A stretch of 17,207 bases of DNA from JANOQP01 sp044227705 (lineage in GTDB: Bacteria > Bacteroidota > Bacteroidia > Chitinophagales > Saprospiraceae): contig JBGAWE010000088.1 of the NCBI GenBank assembly GCA_044227705.1, positions 1 through 17,207 on the forward strand, given 5' to 3'. Every line of letters starts with the position of its first letter. The stretch's first letter is position 1. Shown here one piece after another: positions 6,239 to 16,087 of this stretch. The notes beneath the pieces were generated by a model. It saw only the letters and a list, made by a program, of their open reading frames with translations. It did not search any database and was not told the DNA's origin. Both the position numbers and the translations under genes were made by a program.

Positions 6239-7963
6239 ATGAAAGCCTTTGTTTCCAAACTCCGGCGAGCGGGGTTGGCGGCCCTCGGCATGCTCGGGCT
6301 GGCCCTTTCGGCCACCGCTTCGAGCCACCGCGAGGCGCCCCTCATCGCCAACGACCCGCTGGCGGACAACACCGATGTGTACGCCTTCCGCAGCCCCGAC
6401 GACCCGAGCACGGTCACCCTCATCGCCTGCTACATCCCGGCGCAACTGCCCTACGGCGGGCCGAACTACGCCAACTTCGGCGAGAACATCCGCTACGAGC
6501 TGCACGTCGACAACGACGCGAGCAAGCCGGGCGACGAGGTGACGTACCGCTTCACGTTCACCCGAACGAACCAGGACCCGACGACCTTCTTCAACATCCG
6601 CCTCGGGATGCAGAACCTGAAGGCCACCTACAAGTGCGAGCGCTCGCTCGACGGCGGGAAGACGTGGGCGACCATCGTCGCAGCCGGGACGGTGCCGCCC
6701 CCGAACATCGGCGACCGCTCCATCGGCGGCGGCGCGGGGCTGAACACGACCTACGACGCGCTCATCTCGGGGGCCATCACGACGGCGACGAGCGGGGAGA
6801 AAATCTACGCCGGGCCGTGCGACGACCCGTTCTATGTCGACCTCGGCGGCGTGTTCGATTTGGGGAATATGCCGCGTCAGGGCGGCCAGCCGCGCGACGG
6901 CATCGGCCACACCAACGTCCACGCCATCTGCATCCAAGTCCCGATTTCAACTTTGAAGAAGGCCAGCGCGCCCGCGCAGCCGACCAGCATCCTCGACGGC
7001 GACTACGTCATCGGCTTCTGGGCCTCAGCCAGCCGCCGCGTCACGCGCACCCTCTCGACCCTCGGCAACGCGCCGGACGACTCGGGGGCATGGGTTCAGG
7101 TCTCGCGCCTCGGCATGCCGCTGACGAACGAGGCCGTCATCCCCATCGGCTCAAAGGACTACTGGAACGCCATCACGCCCTACGACGAACTGGCCGACCA
7201 GACGCTCGACAACTATTTCTACAACCCCGAGCTGGCCCTTTACATGGACGACGCGCTCTACGGCACGGCCGTCCCAGCCTTCTCGAAGCTGCGGATTCAG
7301 AAAAAATCGCTCGGCTCATTCAACTTCGGCTATGGCGCAGACGGCCTTTTCGGCCTGAAAGGCACGGCCGCCGTCGCTGGCACCGCGCTCGACGACGCGA
7401 TTTTCGGCACCCTCCTCCTTCCCGGAAAAGGCAAGGCCCGCTCGGTCGACCTCTGGCCCATCTTCCACACGGGCGTGCCGAACTTCAAGCCGTACCAACT
7501 GGCGACCGGCAAGGCCGGAAACCCGCTCGCGGAGGGAAAGCCGTTCATCAACAACTTCCTGCCGAACGGCGGCGACATGCTCCGGCTGAACATGGCCACG
7601 CCCGTCACGCCGCGCACCTCGGCCGATTTTTCGAGCGAGGGCATCGTCGCGGCAGCCGTCGCTGGCCTCACGAAGGCCCCTTACAACACGTCGAAGAACC
7701 TCGAATTCATCCCCAACATGGACGGCTTCCCGAACGGGCGGCGCCTCGAGGACGACGTGACGCGCATCGAACTGCAGGCCGTCTCCGGCGTCGCGCTCGC
7801 GGCCATCGGCCTCTGGTACGACGATTACTCGTCGGGCAGCCCCGTGACGCCGAACCTCGTCAACGTGCTGACCTACGACACGGGCATCTCAAAGAACGAC
7901 AAGCCTTTCAAGACGAGCTTCCCCTATGTCGCCTCGCCGTGGAAAGGGACGGAGGTGAACTAA
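6239..7963 (+). CDS. DUF4331 secreted protein, first copy (no T9SS tail)
   Basis: A 574-residue protein of the DUF4331 family, which has no assigned biochemical role. Residues 1 to about 27 are a signal peptide (KLRR, then a hydrophobic GLAALGMLGLALSATAS), followed by the family signature SHREAPLI at 29-36 and NDPLADNTDVYAF. Other blocks include FFNIRLG, GGAGLNTTY, GPCDDPFYVDLGG, DYWNAITPYDE, IFHTGVPNFKPYQLATG and FIPNMDGFPNGRRLEDDVTR. It ends at YVASPWKGTEVN without any sorting domain, so it should be exported by Sec but not through T9SS. A second copy begins 27 bp downstream, and the two are most likely co-transcribed. The start at 6239 precedes the signal peptide directly; a longer upstream start would bury it. 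Confidence 0.9.
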   Translation: MKAFVSKLRRAGLAALGMLGLALSATASSHREAPLIANDPLADNTDVYAFRSPDDPSTVTLIACYIPAQLPYGGPNYANFGENIRYELHVDNDASKPGDEVTYRFTFTRTNQDPTTFFNIRLGMQNLKATYKCERSLDGGKTWATIVAAGTVPPPNIGDRSIGGGAGLNTTYDALISGAITTATSGEKIYAGPCDDPFYVDLGGVFDLGNMPRQGGQPRDGIGHTNVHAICIQVPISTLKKASAPAQPTSILDGDYVIGFWASASRRVTRTLSTLGNAPDDSGAWVQVSRLGMPLTNEAVIPIGSKDYWNAITPYDELADQTLDNYFYNPELALYMDDALYGTAVPAFSKLRIQKKSLGSFNFGYGADGLFGLKGTAAVAGTALDDAIFGTLLLPGKGKARSVDLWPIFHTGVPNFKPYQLATGKAGNPLAEGKPFINNFLPNGGDMLRLNMATPVTPRTSADFSSEGIVAAAVAGLTKAPYNTSKNLEFIPNMDGFPNGRRLEDDVTRIELQAVSGVALAAIGLWYDDYSSGSPVTPNLVNVLTYDTGISKNDKPFKTSFPYVASPWKGTEVN

Positions 7964-7990
7964 AACCATCAACTTCTAAAAGAAAAAGCA

Positions 7991-10039
7991 ATGAATCTCA
8001 TCAATAAACGCCTGTTGCCGCTCCTCTTTGCGGCACTCGCCACGACGGCGGCGATGGCCTCGAGCCACCGCGAGGCACCGCTCATCGCCGACGACCCGTT
8101 GGCCGACAACTGCGACCTCTACGCCTTCCGCAGCCCCGACCGGCCGAGCACCGTCACGCTCATCGCCACCTACGTCCCGCTGCAACTCCCGCAGGGCGGG
8201 CCGAACTACTACTCCTTCGGCGAGAACATCCGCTACGAGATCCACATCGACAACGACGCCTCGAAGCCGGGCGACGAGATCATCTACCGCGTGGTCTTCA
8301 AGATGAAGAACGAGGACCCGACCACCTTCTTCAACATCCGCCTGGGCAAGCAGAACCTCAAGATGACCTACGACCTCTCCCGCTCCGACAACGGCGGGAA
8401 GACGTTCGTCACCATCGTCTACAACGGCAAGGTGCCGCCGACGAACATCGGCGAGCGCAGCATCTCGGGCGGCGCGGGGCTGAACACGACCTATCAGGTG
8501 CTCCTCAACAAGTCCATCCTCACGGCGGCGACGGGCGAGAACGTCTACGTCGGCCCCTGCGACGACCCCTTCTTCGTCGACCTCGGCGGCATATTCGACC
8601 TCGGAGACGCGCCGCGCCAGATGTCGGGCGCGCCCCGCGACGGCCTCTACAAGAAAAACGTCTCGGCCATCTGCCTGCAAATCCCGATTTCCTACTTGAA
8701 AAAGAAAGGCGCGGCCAGCGCCCCGACCAGCATCCTCGACCCGAACTACGTCATCGGCGTTTGGGCCTCGGCCAGCCGTCAGCAGGTTCGGACGCTCTCG
8801 CAGGGCAAGGAATCGTACTCGGGCAACTGGGTGCAGGTCTCGCGCCTCGGCATGCCGCTGACGAACGAGGCCGTCATCCCCATCGGGAAGAAGGACTACT
8901 GGAACGCCCTCACGCCGTATGACGAGTACGCCGAGACGACGCTCGACCCGTATTTCTACAACCCCGAGCTGGCCCTTTACATGGACGACGCGCTGTTCGG
9001 CGGCGCGGTCCCGGCCTTCGGCAAACTGCGCATCCAGAAGAACAGCCTCGGTGCCTTCAACTTCGGAAACGGAAAGGACGGCCTCTACGGCCTCAAAGGC
9101 TCTGCCGCCGTCGCCGGGACCGCGCTCGACGACGCGATTTTCGGCACCCTCCTGCTGCCCGGCGCGGGCAAGCCCCGCTCAGTCGACCTGTGGCCCATCT
9201 TCCACACGGGCGTGCCGAACTTCAAGCCGTACCAACTGGCGACCGGCAAGGGCGGCAACCCGCTCGCCGAGGGCAAGCCGTTCATCAACAACTTCCTGCC
9301 CAACGGCGGCGACATGCTGCGCCTCAACATGGCCACACCCGCCACGCCGCGCAACGACCCGGCCTTCTCCAGCGAGGGAATCGTGGCCGCCTGCGTCGCC
9401 GGCCTGACGCAAGCGCCGTACAACCAGACGAAAAACCTCGAGTTCATCCCGAACATGGACGGCTTCCCGAACGGCCGCCGCCTCGAGGACGACGTGACCC
9501 GCATCGAGCTGCAAGCCGTCGGCGGCGTAGCCCTCGCGGCCATCGGCCTCTGGTACGACGATTTCACGGGCGGTAGCCCGGTGACACAGAAGCTCCTCAA
9601 CACGCTGACCTACTCGACGGGCGTGGAGAAGAATGAGGTCGCCTTCAAGACGCGCTTCCCCTACGTCCAAAACCCCTGGTCGGGCGACGACCAGGAACTG
9701 GGCACGCCCCCGGCCGTCAACAAACCGGTCGAGGCGATGGAGAAAAGCAGCGACATGGGCATCGCCCCGGCTGTGGCGACGGGCAACAGCCTCGCCGCCT
9801 TCCCCAACCCGATGACCGACCGCTCGACAATCGCCTATGTGCTTGACAGCGAGGCGGTTGTGCAGCTCGAAATCTTCAACATGAGCGGCCAGCGGCTCTC
9901 CGTTTTGAAAAACCATAAGGAAGCAGCGGGCGAGTACACCGTCGATTTCGACGGCTCGAACCTGCTGCCCGGCGTCTACTTCGCCCGCCTGACGACCGGC
10001 GGCAAGCGGATGGAGACGGTGAAGTTCTTGAAGCAGTGA
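7991..10039 (+). CDS. DUF4331 secreted protein, second copy, with T9SS sorting domain
   Basis: A 682-residue paralog of the preceding gene, alignable end to end over about 570 residues and by eye well over half identical, highest in the C-terminal half. It has a signal peptide (residues 1 to about 23, LLPLLFAALATTAAMA) and the DUF4331 signature SHREAPLI at 25-32. After the shared core comes a linker of about 25 residues and then a T9SS type A domain at about 599-682 (AAFPNPMTDRSTIAY, FNMSGQRLSVL, LPGVYFARLTTGG, final KFLKQ). It should therefore cross the outer membrane by T9SS and be surface-attached or released, unlike its neighbour. The A-rich leader AAAAGAAAAAGCA precedes the ATG. A strong terminator follows. 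Confidence 0.92.
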   Translation: MNLINKRLLPLLFAALATTAAMASSHREAPLIADDPLADNCDLYAFRSPDRPSTVTLIATYVPLQLPQGGPNYYSFGENIRYEIHIDNDASKPGDEIIYRVVFKMKNEDPTTFFNIRLGKQNLKMTYDLSRSDNGGKTFVTIVYNGKVPPTNIGERSISGGAGLNTTYQVLLNKSILTAATGENVYVGPCDDPFFVDLGGIFDLGDAPRQMSGAPRDGLYKKNVSAICLQIPISYLKKKGAASAPTSILDPNYVIGVWASASRQQVRTLSQGKESYSGNWVQVSRLGMPLTNEAVIPIGKKDYWNALTPYDEYAETTLDPYFYNPELALYMDDALFGGAVPAFGKLRIQKNSLGAFNFGNGKDGLYGLKGSAAVAGTALDDAIFGTLLLPGAGKPRSVDLWPIFHTGVPNFKPYQLATGKGGNPLAEGKPFINNFLPNGGDMLRLNMATPATPRNDPAFSSEGIVAACVAGLTQAPYNQTKNLEFIPNMDGFPNGRRLEDDVTRIELQAVGGVALAAIGLWYDDFTGGSPVTQKLLNTLTYSTGVEKNEVAFKTRFPYVQNPWSGDDQELGTPPAVNKPVEAMEKSSDMGIAPAVATGNSLAAFPNPMTDRSTIAYVLDSEAVVQLEIFNMSGQRLSVLKNHKEAAGEYTVDFDGSNLLPGVYFARLTTGGKRMETVKFLKQ

Positions 10040-10064
10040 CGGTTTAGGATTCCGGGTGAAAACA

Positions 10065-10105
10065 AACGGCGGAAGGGTTCCAAACCCTTCCGCCGTTCTT
10101 TTTTT
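10065..10105 (+). terminator. Rho-independent terminator of the DUF4331 pair
   Basis: A perfect 15-bp stem (arms 10065-10079 and 10083-10097) with a three-base loop is followed by C and seven T (10099-10105). It begins 25 bp after the stop of the second DUF4331 gene. The stem is symmetrical, but the T-run is only on the plus side. Confidence 0.92.
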
Positions 10106-10136
10106 GCCTCGAATTCCAGATCAAGAATCCGACGGC

Positions 10137-12418
10137 ATGAGACTTTCTTTCCTCCTTATACTCTTCCCTTTCTTCTTTGTTGAAAAGAAGCCGCCCCCAA
10201 CCTGCCAGCCACAGCCCGTCCGCTTCGACGGCTACACCTTCATCTACCCCAAAATCCGTGACGGGCCAGCGAGTTCGCCCCCTATTTCCTCGACTTCGGC
10301 TCAACCTATGATGAATTCCTCAAAAAAGACATCCAAAGACGAGAACCTCCGCGAGTGGGCGAGCGGTTCTGCAAAAAAGCAGCCATCGAAGACGTGGCGA
10401 AATAGTCTGAAGCCGACGAGGACGCGCTGCAAATCCTCCTCGGCTCGGCCGCGAGCGAGTCGACGAAGAACCCCATCGGCACTTTGACTGGCAACCAGTT
10501 TGCCGAGGTCTTGGTCTACAACCACTGCTCGGAGGCGGTCGAGTATTTGATTTTCACCCGCCGCTGCGAGCCGCACGTCCAGCCCGTGAAAGACCCGTGG
10601 AAGCCCGGCAGCCGCGACCGGGAGGGGATGCAAAAGCTGATTTCAGAGGGCTTGGAGGGTTTTGAAAAGACGCGCTCCCACTTCTTTCGGATGCGATACG
10701 CCTATCAAATCGTCCGGCTGGCGCACTACATGGGCGACTGGCAGCAGGCCATCGACCTCTACAACCGCCTCCTCCCGCAGGTGCAGCGGAAGCGGCCGAG
10801 CATCGTCTATTGGTGGGTGCTCGGGCATCAGGCGGGCGCGCTTTTCAGGTTGAAAAAATACCCGGAGGCCGCCTACCGCTTCGCCCTGATTTTCCAAAAC
10901 TGCGCCTCGAAACGGGCGCAGGCCTACCGCAGCTTCTGGCTGCCCGACGACGCGAGCTTTCAAAAAACGCTCTCTTTTTGCCAAAATGACCGGGAAAGGT
11001 CGATTGTCTATGCCCTCCGCTGCGGCTCCTCCCATGCGACGGTGGCAGACCTCGAAAAGCTCTGGGAACTCGACCCGCGCTCGACGATGCTCGAGATGAT
11101 GCTCGTCAGCGATGTTCAACAACTCGAAAAAATCTATCTCACGACGCCGGTCTCGGAGAAGAAGTTCGGCCGACCGGAGACCTCGCTTTTGAGGAAGAGC
11201 TCGGGCGAGCACCTTCTTGCTTTGAAAAAACTGGTCGAGCGGGTGGCGAAATCGGGCAACGCCGCGCACCCGCGCCTCTGGCGGGCGATGGACGGCTACC
11301 TCGAAATCCTCGCCGGCGATTTTTACGCTGCCGAACCCGCCCTCGAGGCTGCCGAACAGGGCCTCGGCACGACGGACGAGGACAAGGCCATGCGCCAGCA
11401 GCTCGACATCTGGCAGCTCCTCCTCAAGCTCTGCCAAATCGACCCGGCCGCCGCTGGCGCGGAGGACCAGGTTTTCGCGGTGAAGGGCTTTGCGGCTTTC
11501 AAAAAACAGCCGGATTTCGAGCCTTTCCTCAGAGATTGGATGGCCAACAGATACGCAGAGACGCGGCAGCCGGGCAAGTCCGCGCTCGAGGGATTCGGCT
11601 GGCGCGGCTTGCGGATGAACCCGACGTTGCCCGAAATCGACGACCTCATCCGCGCCGCTCAATCCCAAAACCTCTCTCGGATGGAGGACGTCCTGCTTCG
11701 CGACTCGATGGGCAACGCGCTGACGGGCGTCTTTTGGGACATGCGGGCGACCTATCTGCTCTCGCAAAACCAGCCCGAGGCCGCCGCCGCCGCGATGCGC
11801 AACATCCCCGAAGTGGAGCGGAACAAGGAGCTCCGTTTTTCACCTTTTAAAGAGCGGATAAACGACTGCGTCAACTGCCCCTCGGCCGAGGCTGTCATCG
11901 ACCGCCGCGACCTCGTCGAGGAGCTTATCAAGCTCGACTTCGAGGCGAAGGCCGCGCTCGACGGTGGCGCGGCGGATTTTTACAAACTCGGCCTCGCTTG
12001 GTACAACATGACCTACTTCGGCCCCGCGTGGCGGGCGATGGACAACTTCCGAAGCGGCGCGAGCTGGGATTTTCTGTCCCGTCAAAAAGAGGGCGTCTTC
12101 CCGATGCCCGGCACGCCGCACGGCAACCGCGAGAACCTCTCGTGCCTCACCGCCCTGGGCTATTTCCGGCAGGCCATCAACCTCTCGAAAGATCCTGAGC
12201 TGACGGCCCGTGCCGCGTTCATGGCCGCGAAGTGCCAGTTGAACGAGTGGTACTGCTCGCCGTCGTGCAAGTACCGGCCCGGCTCGCGGCTGGTGCCCGA
12301 CGTGCCGCCGGAGTACCGGGAGTATTTCCAGTTTTTAAAGAAGAACTGCTCGAAGACGGCCTTCTGCCGCGATGCGGTGAGCGAATGCAAGTGGTTTCGG
12401 GCGTATGCGGCGCGGTGA
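10137..12418 (+). pseudogene. TPR-type secreted protein of unknown function, broken by a frameshift and a stop
   Basis: The ATG at 10137 gives a hydrophobic signal-like start (MRLSFLLILFPFFFV) and RFDGYTFIYPKI. Near 10262-10270 one base appears to be missing; the next frame continues as EFAPYFLDFGSTYDEFLKKD but meets TAG at 10403-10405. It then reads on without interruption from 10406 to the TGA at 12418 (usual start call would be 10484). The joined product would be about 760 residues and helical, with tetratricopeptide-like repeats (MGDWQQAIDLYNRLLPQ, KKYPEAAYRFALIF, FYAAEPALEAAEQGL). NLREW-like and RRCEPHV blocks resemble a family of Bacteroidota secreted or lipoprotein TPR proteins with no known role. 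The long intact 3' part suggests either very recent inactivation or two sequence errors. Confidence 0.7.
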
Positions 12419-12420
12419 AT

Positions 12421-12455
12421 TTTGCGGCTCCGATTGGGCGGCCCGGCTACTTTTG
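12421..12455 (+). promoter_or_regulatory. Candidate Bacteroidota promoter for the propeller gene
   Basis: TTTG at 12421-12424 and TACTTTTG at 12448-12455 match the Bacteroidota -33 (TTTG) and -7 (TAnnTTTG) elements, with a 23-bp spacer, slightly long. The -7 box ends 34 bp before the ATG at 12490. It is the best-formed promoter in the window. Confidence 0.45.
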
Positions 12456-12489
12456 GTCAGCCTCTTCCTCGAACCAAACCTTCGATTCC

Positions 12490-15400
12490 ATGAAGCTCGC
12501 CCAACTCGCCCGGCCGGCCGTCCTCTGCCTTTTGCCCCTCTTCTCGGCGGCTCAAATCGACACGCTGTTCAACCTCGGCCTCCCGACCAACCATTTCATC
12601 AAAGGCGACACCATCTGGCTCGCCGCGCAACACGGCATCATCAAGCGCGTCGCCTCGACGGGCGAGGTGCTCGCCGTGTGGACGCCGCACAACTCGCCGC
12701 TCTCGCTCCACCAGAAGTCGTCCGTCCGCGTCGATGCACAGGGCCGGATGTGGGTGCACGAGTACGACCGGGGCGTTGCCATGCTCGACGGACAGCAGTG
12801 GACGACTTGGCCGAAGGACGACCTTTTCCACTGCGCCGACGGCCTCGGCTATGTCGACGTCGACGGCTCGGGCCGCGCCTGGGTTTGTGACGGCACCTGT
12901 GCGCCAGTCTCCCTCCAAAACGGGGTCTGGCAACCGGACACCACATGGCCAATTGGCGTCTTCGAGGTGCAGGCCATGCGGCCGGGGCCGGACGGCAACA
13001 TGTGGATTGCCAACTATTGGGGCGGCGTCTTCCGCCACGTCGGCAACAGCTGGGTCAACGCCGCCGACCTGCCCAACGCCCTCGACCTTGCCTTCGCGCC
13101 GGGCGGCGGTTTTTACACCCTTTCGGCGGACTTCGTCGCGTCGCGCATCCATTTTTTCCCGGAGGCCGGGGCGGCGGGCGTCCTCGTCGACTCGCTCCCG
13201 CCGGGCGGGCAGCGGCTGGCCCTCGCGCCGGACGGGCGGATTTTTGTTGCCGGAAAATGGGCCGACGGCATCGCCTACCTCGAAAACGGCGCGTGGACGC
13301 GCCTGCCAGTCGACGCGCCCGACCAGTTCCAGGCAGGGCATTACGCGCTCTCCGTCGACGGGCAGGGCCACGTCTGGGACAGCCAATATTTCTGGGGGAC
13401 ACAGGAATGGGACGGCCTCCACTGGCGCCCTTCGCGGTTGGGGCCGGTGGACTACGACCGGCTGGCGGGCGGCGACGGGCAGGGCGACCTTTGGTTTTCG
13501 AGCCGCAACACGCTCTCGCACCATTTCCCGGCAACGAAGGCGACGGAGTACGTGAGGCTCCCGGGCCAGCCCGCGACTTTCGACTCCACCATCGTCGGGC
13601 TGGCGGCCGGGCCGGGGGGGGCGCGTCTGTGCGGCCATGGCCAGCGGCCACGCCTTTTGGCTCGACACGGACGCCAAAATCATTGCCATGACACCCACTC
13701 CCGGCCCGGCGAACTTCGTCTCGATGGCCGTCGACCACCAGAACCGGCTCTATTTCCAACCGCACGATGCCTTCGGCTCGCTGTGGCGCTACACGCCGAA
13801 CAGCCCCGTGGACACACTGAAAATCAGCGACGCGCACAACAACGGGCAGCCGAGCATCCCCTTCACGGAGTGCTACGCCTTCGCCCTCGACCGGCTCGAC
13901 CGGCTCTGGCTGGCCACCGACCAGGGGCTGGCGCAATGGAAGAACGGCGTGTGGAAGACCTTTTTCCCACCCGGCCCCGTGCTCCCGCACTTCGAACGTA
14001 TGGCGGGCGGCGGCGACGGGGTCTGGCTCTATTCGACGGGCAGCGGTCAGCCGCTCGTCCAGTTCTTCGACGGGCAGGACACGCTGCCTGCGCAGCCTGT
14101 CCCAATCGACATCCTCGCGGGGCAGGAGATTTTCGGCATGCAGACGGACAGCCGCAACTGGCTCTGGATGGTCGTCAAGGGCGGCCAGGCGATGTGCTTC
14201 AACGGGAATGACTTGGTCATATCCGACGGGTCGACGCTCAAACAGCCCAACATCACCAATGCCAGCTTGGCCGAGGACGGGCAGGGAAATATGGTTTTCA
14301 GCAACGGTGCAATGGCCCTTCGACTCGCCCTGCCGACGGCCACCATCACCGGCCGGTTTGTGGAAGACCTCGACGACGACTGCGCCGCCCAGCCCGGCGA
14401 GCCGTCGGCCAGCGGTTTCGCCGTCATTTTCGACGACGGGAAAAGCCGCTCGACTGTCGTCGCCGACCCCGACGGGCAGTTCACGGCGCGGCTGCCGCTA
14501 GGCAGTTACACCGCGATTGTTCGGGCGACGACGCCGTTCGGGCAGCCGTGCGCGGCCAGTTTTTCGGTCGACATGCCGACGGTCGGCGACAGCGTCCACC
14601 TGGAGGTTCCGGTGAAAATCGGGGTGAAATCGCCGCTGCTCTCGGTCAGTTTGGGCAGCACGACACCGGTCAGGCGGTGCGCCAGCACGGTATTTTGGGC
14701 CAGCGTCTGCAACAACGGCAACCTCGCCGCCACGGCCTCGGCCGTGACCGTCGAGTTGCCGGTCGGGCTGGAAACCACGGGCGCCAGCCTGCCGTTCGCC
14801 CCGGTTGGCGGTGGGAAGTACCGCTTCTCGATCGGCGAGGTGGCGGCGGACGACTGTGTCCGGTTCAGCTTCACGGTCCGGGCAGGCTGTCCGGGAGGCA
14901 TTGCGATTGGCCAGTCGGTCTGTGTGACGGCGCACGTCGAGCCGGACACCATACCGACTGTTGGCAGCTTTTCGTGGACAAACGGGACGGTCGTCGCAAA
15001 AGGGAGCTGCGAGGGTGACAAGGTGCGTTTCACGGCCACCAACTCGTCGGCGCAGCCCGTCGGGCCGCTCGACTACGCCATCTTGCGCGACGCCTACCTG
15101 TTCGAAACCGGCAGCCAAAGCTTCTCGGCAAACGAGGCCCGCGACTTCTACCTCGACGCAGACGGCAGCACGTGGCGTTTCAGCATCGAGCAAGTGGCGG
15201 GGCATCCGCTGGCGCCCGCGCCGTCGGTGGCGGTCGAGGGCTGCCCGCTGGCCGGTTCGATGCGCAGCCTCGGCTTCGTCGAGCAGGCGGGCAACGCGAC
15301 GGGCAGCCCGTTCGACTACACCGACTGCCAGACGGTCGTCGGCAGCTTCGACCCGAACGACAAATCGGCGCGGCCAACCGGCTGGGGCACCCGGCACGAC

Positions 15401-16023
15401 GTGGCCCCCGGGCAGTGGCTGCGCTACGATATCCGCTTTCAAAACACCGGGACGGACACGGCCTTTCGCGTCGAGGTGCGCGACACGCTCGACCCGAGGC
15501 TCGACTGGGCGACGGCGCGGCCGGAGGTTTCCAGCCACGCTTTTATGTTGAAAAAAGACAGCGCGAGCCGTGCCCTCTCCTTTGTTTTTGAAAACATCCG
15601 GTTGCCCGACAGTACGCGCGACGAGGCCGGTTCGCACGGTTTTGTCCGGTTCTCGGTGCGCGTCCGGCCCAACGCGCCGCTCGGTTCGCGCCTCGAGAAC
15701 CGGGCGGCCATCTATTTTGACATCAACTCGCCGGTCTTGACCGGAACGGTCTGGCACACGGTCGACACAGGTTTTGTCCAAAAGAAACCAGAGCGGCCGA
15801 GTGGGCTTTCGTTGCTGAAAGTGGTGCCGAACCCGGTGCGGGCGCGGCGGAAATCGAGTTCGACGGGTTTGAGCCTGGCGAGGCGTATGAGTTTCGGCTG
15901 TTCGACACGGCCGGTCGGCTGGTGCGCCGCGAGGTGATGGGCGCGTCGCCTTTTGTCGTGGAAAGAGCGGGGCTGCCAAGCGGGGTCTACCGGATTTCGG
16001 TCTTTTCGGAGGATGAAAAGTAG
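12490..16023 (+). pseudogene. Large beta-propeller / DUF11-like / T9SS surface protein, interrupted by two frameshifts
   Basis: The ATG at 12490 opens a signal peptide (MKLAQLARPAVLCLLPLFSAAQ). Residues 23 to about 600 are propeller repeats of the two-component-regulator-propeller type (DAQGRMWVHEYDRGVAMLDG, GPDGNMWIANYWGGVF, DGQGHVWDSQYFWG, DRLWLATDQGLAQW). The frame breaks after about 377 codons in an eight-G run (13614-13621) and resumes one base later as VCAAMASGHAFWLD. Then follow a carboxypeptidase-regulatory/SdrD-like module (about 14350-14530), a DUF11-like module (about 14640-14960), a conserved Bacteroidota DUF11-like module starting SFDPNDK (about 15346-15770), and a T9SS tail starting LLKVVPNPVRA. 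A second shift at about 15839-15850 is needed to read the tail to its proper end (LPSGVYRISVF, stop 16021-16023). The shifts cancel, giving about 1177 residues. Uncorrected, it would appear as open frames ending at 14211 and spanning 13637-15937. Confidence 0.8.
13614..13621 (+). repeat. Eight-G homopolymer at the first frameshift of the propeller gene
   Basis: Eight consecutive G occur exactly where the propeller protein changes frame. With seven G the protein reads through as GPGGRVCAAMASG in one frame. The tract is thus either a slippage-prone switch or a homopolymer-length error. Confidence 0.85.
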
Positions 16024-16087
16024 CTGTCGGGCAGGTGGTTTTTATGGAGTGATTCAATGCGCTCGCTCACGAGCGACGACGGCTTCG

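Noticed and set aside
6190..8007. 605-codon open frame overlapping the first DUF4331 gene
   Set aside because: It is Arg/His/Pro/Gly-rich with no domain and lies in another frame of a strongly supported gene; a high-GC shadow.
14498..16057. 519-codon minus-strand open frame
   Set aside because: Antisense to the DUF11-like and T9SS modules of the propeller protein, with Arg-rich low-information composition.
16060..16087. Small hairpins (6-bp and 5-bp stems) between the propeller gene and sdpI as a bidirectional terminator
   Set aside because: Stems are short and no adjacent T-tract is present on the expected side.
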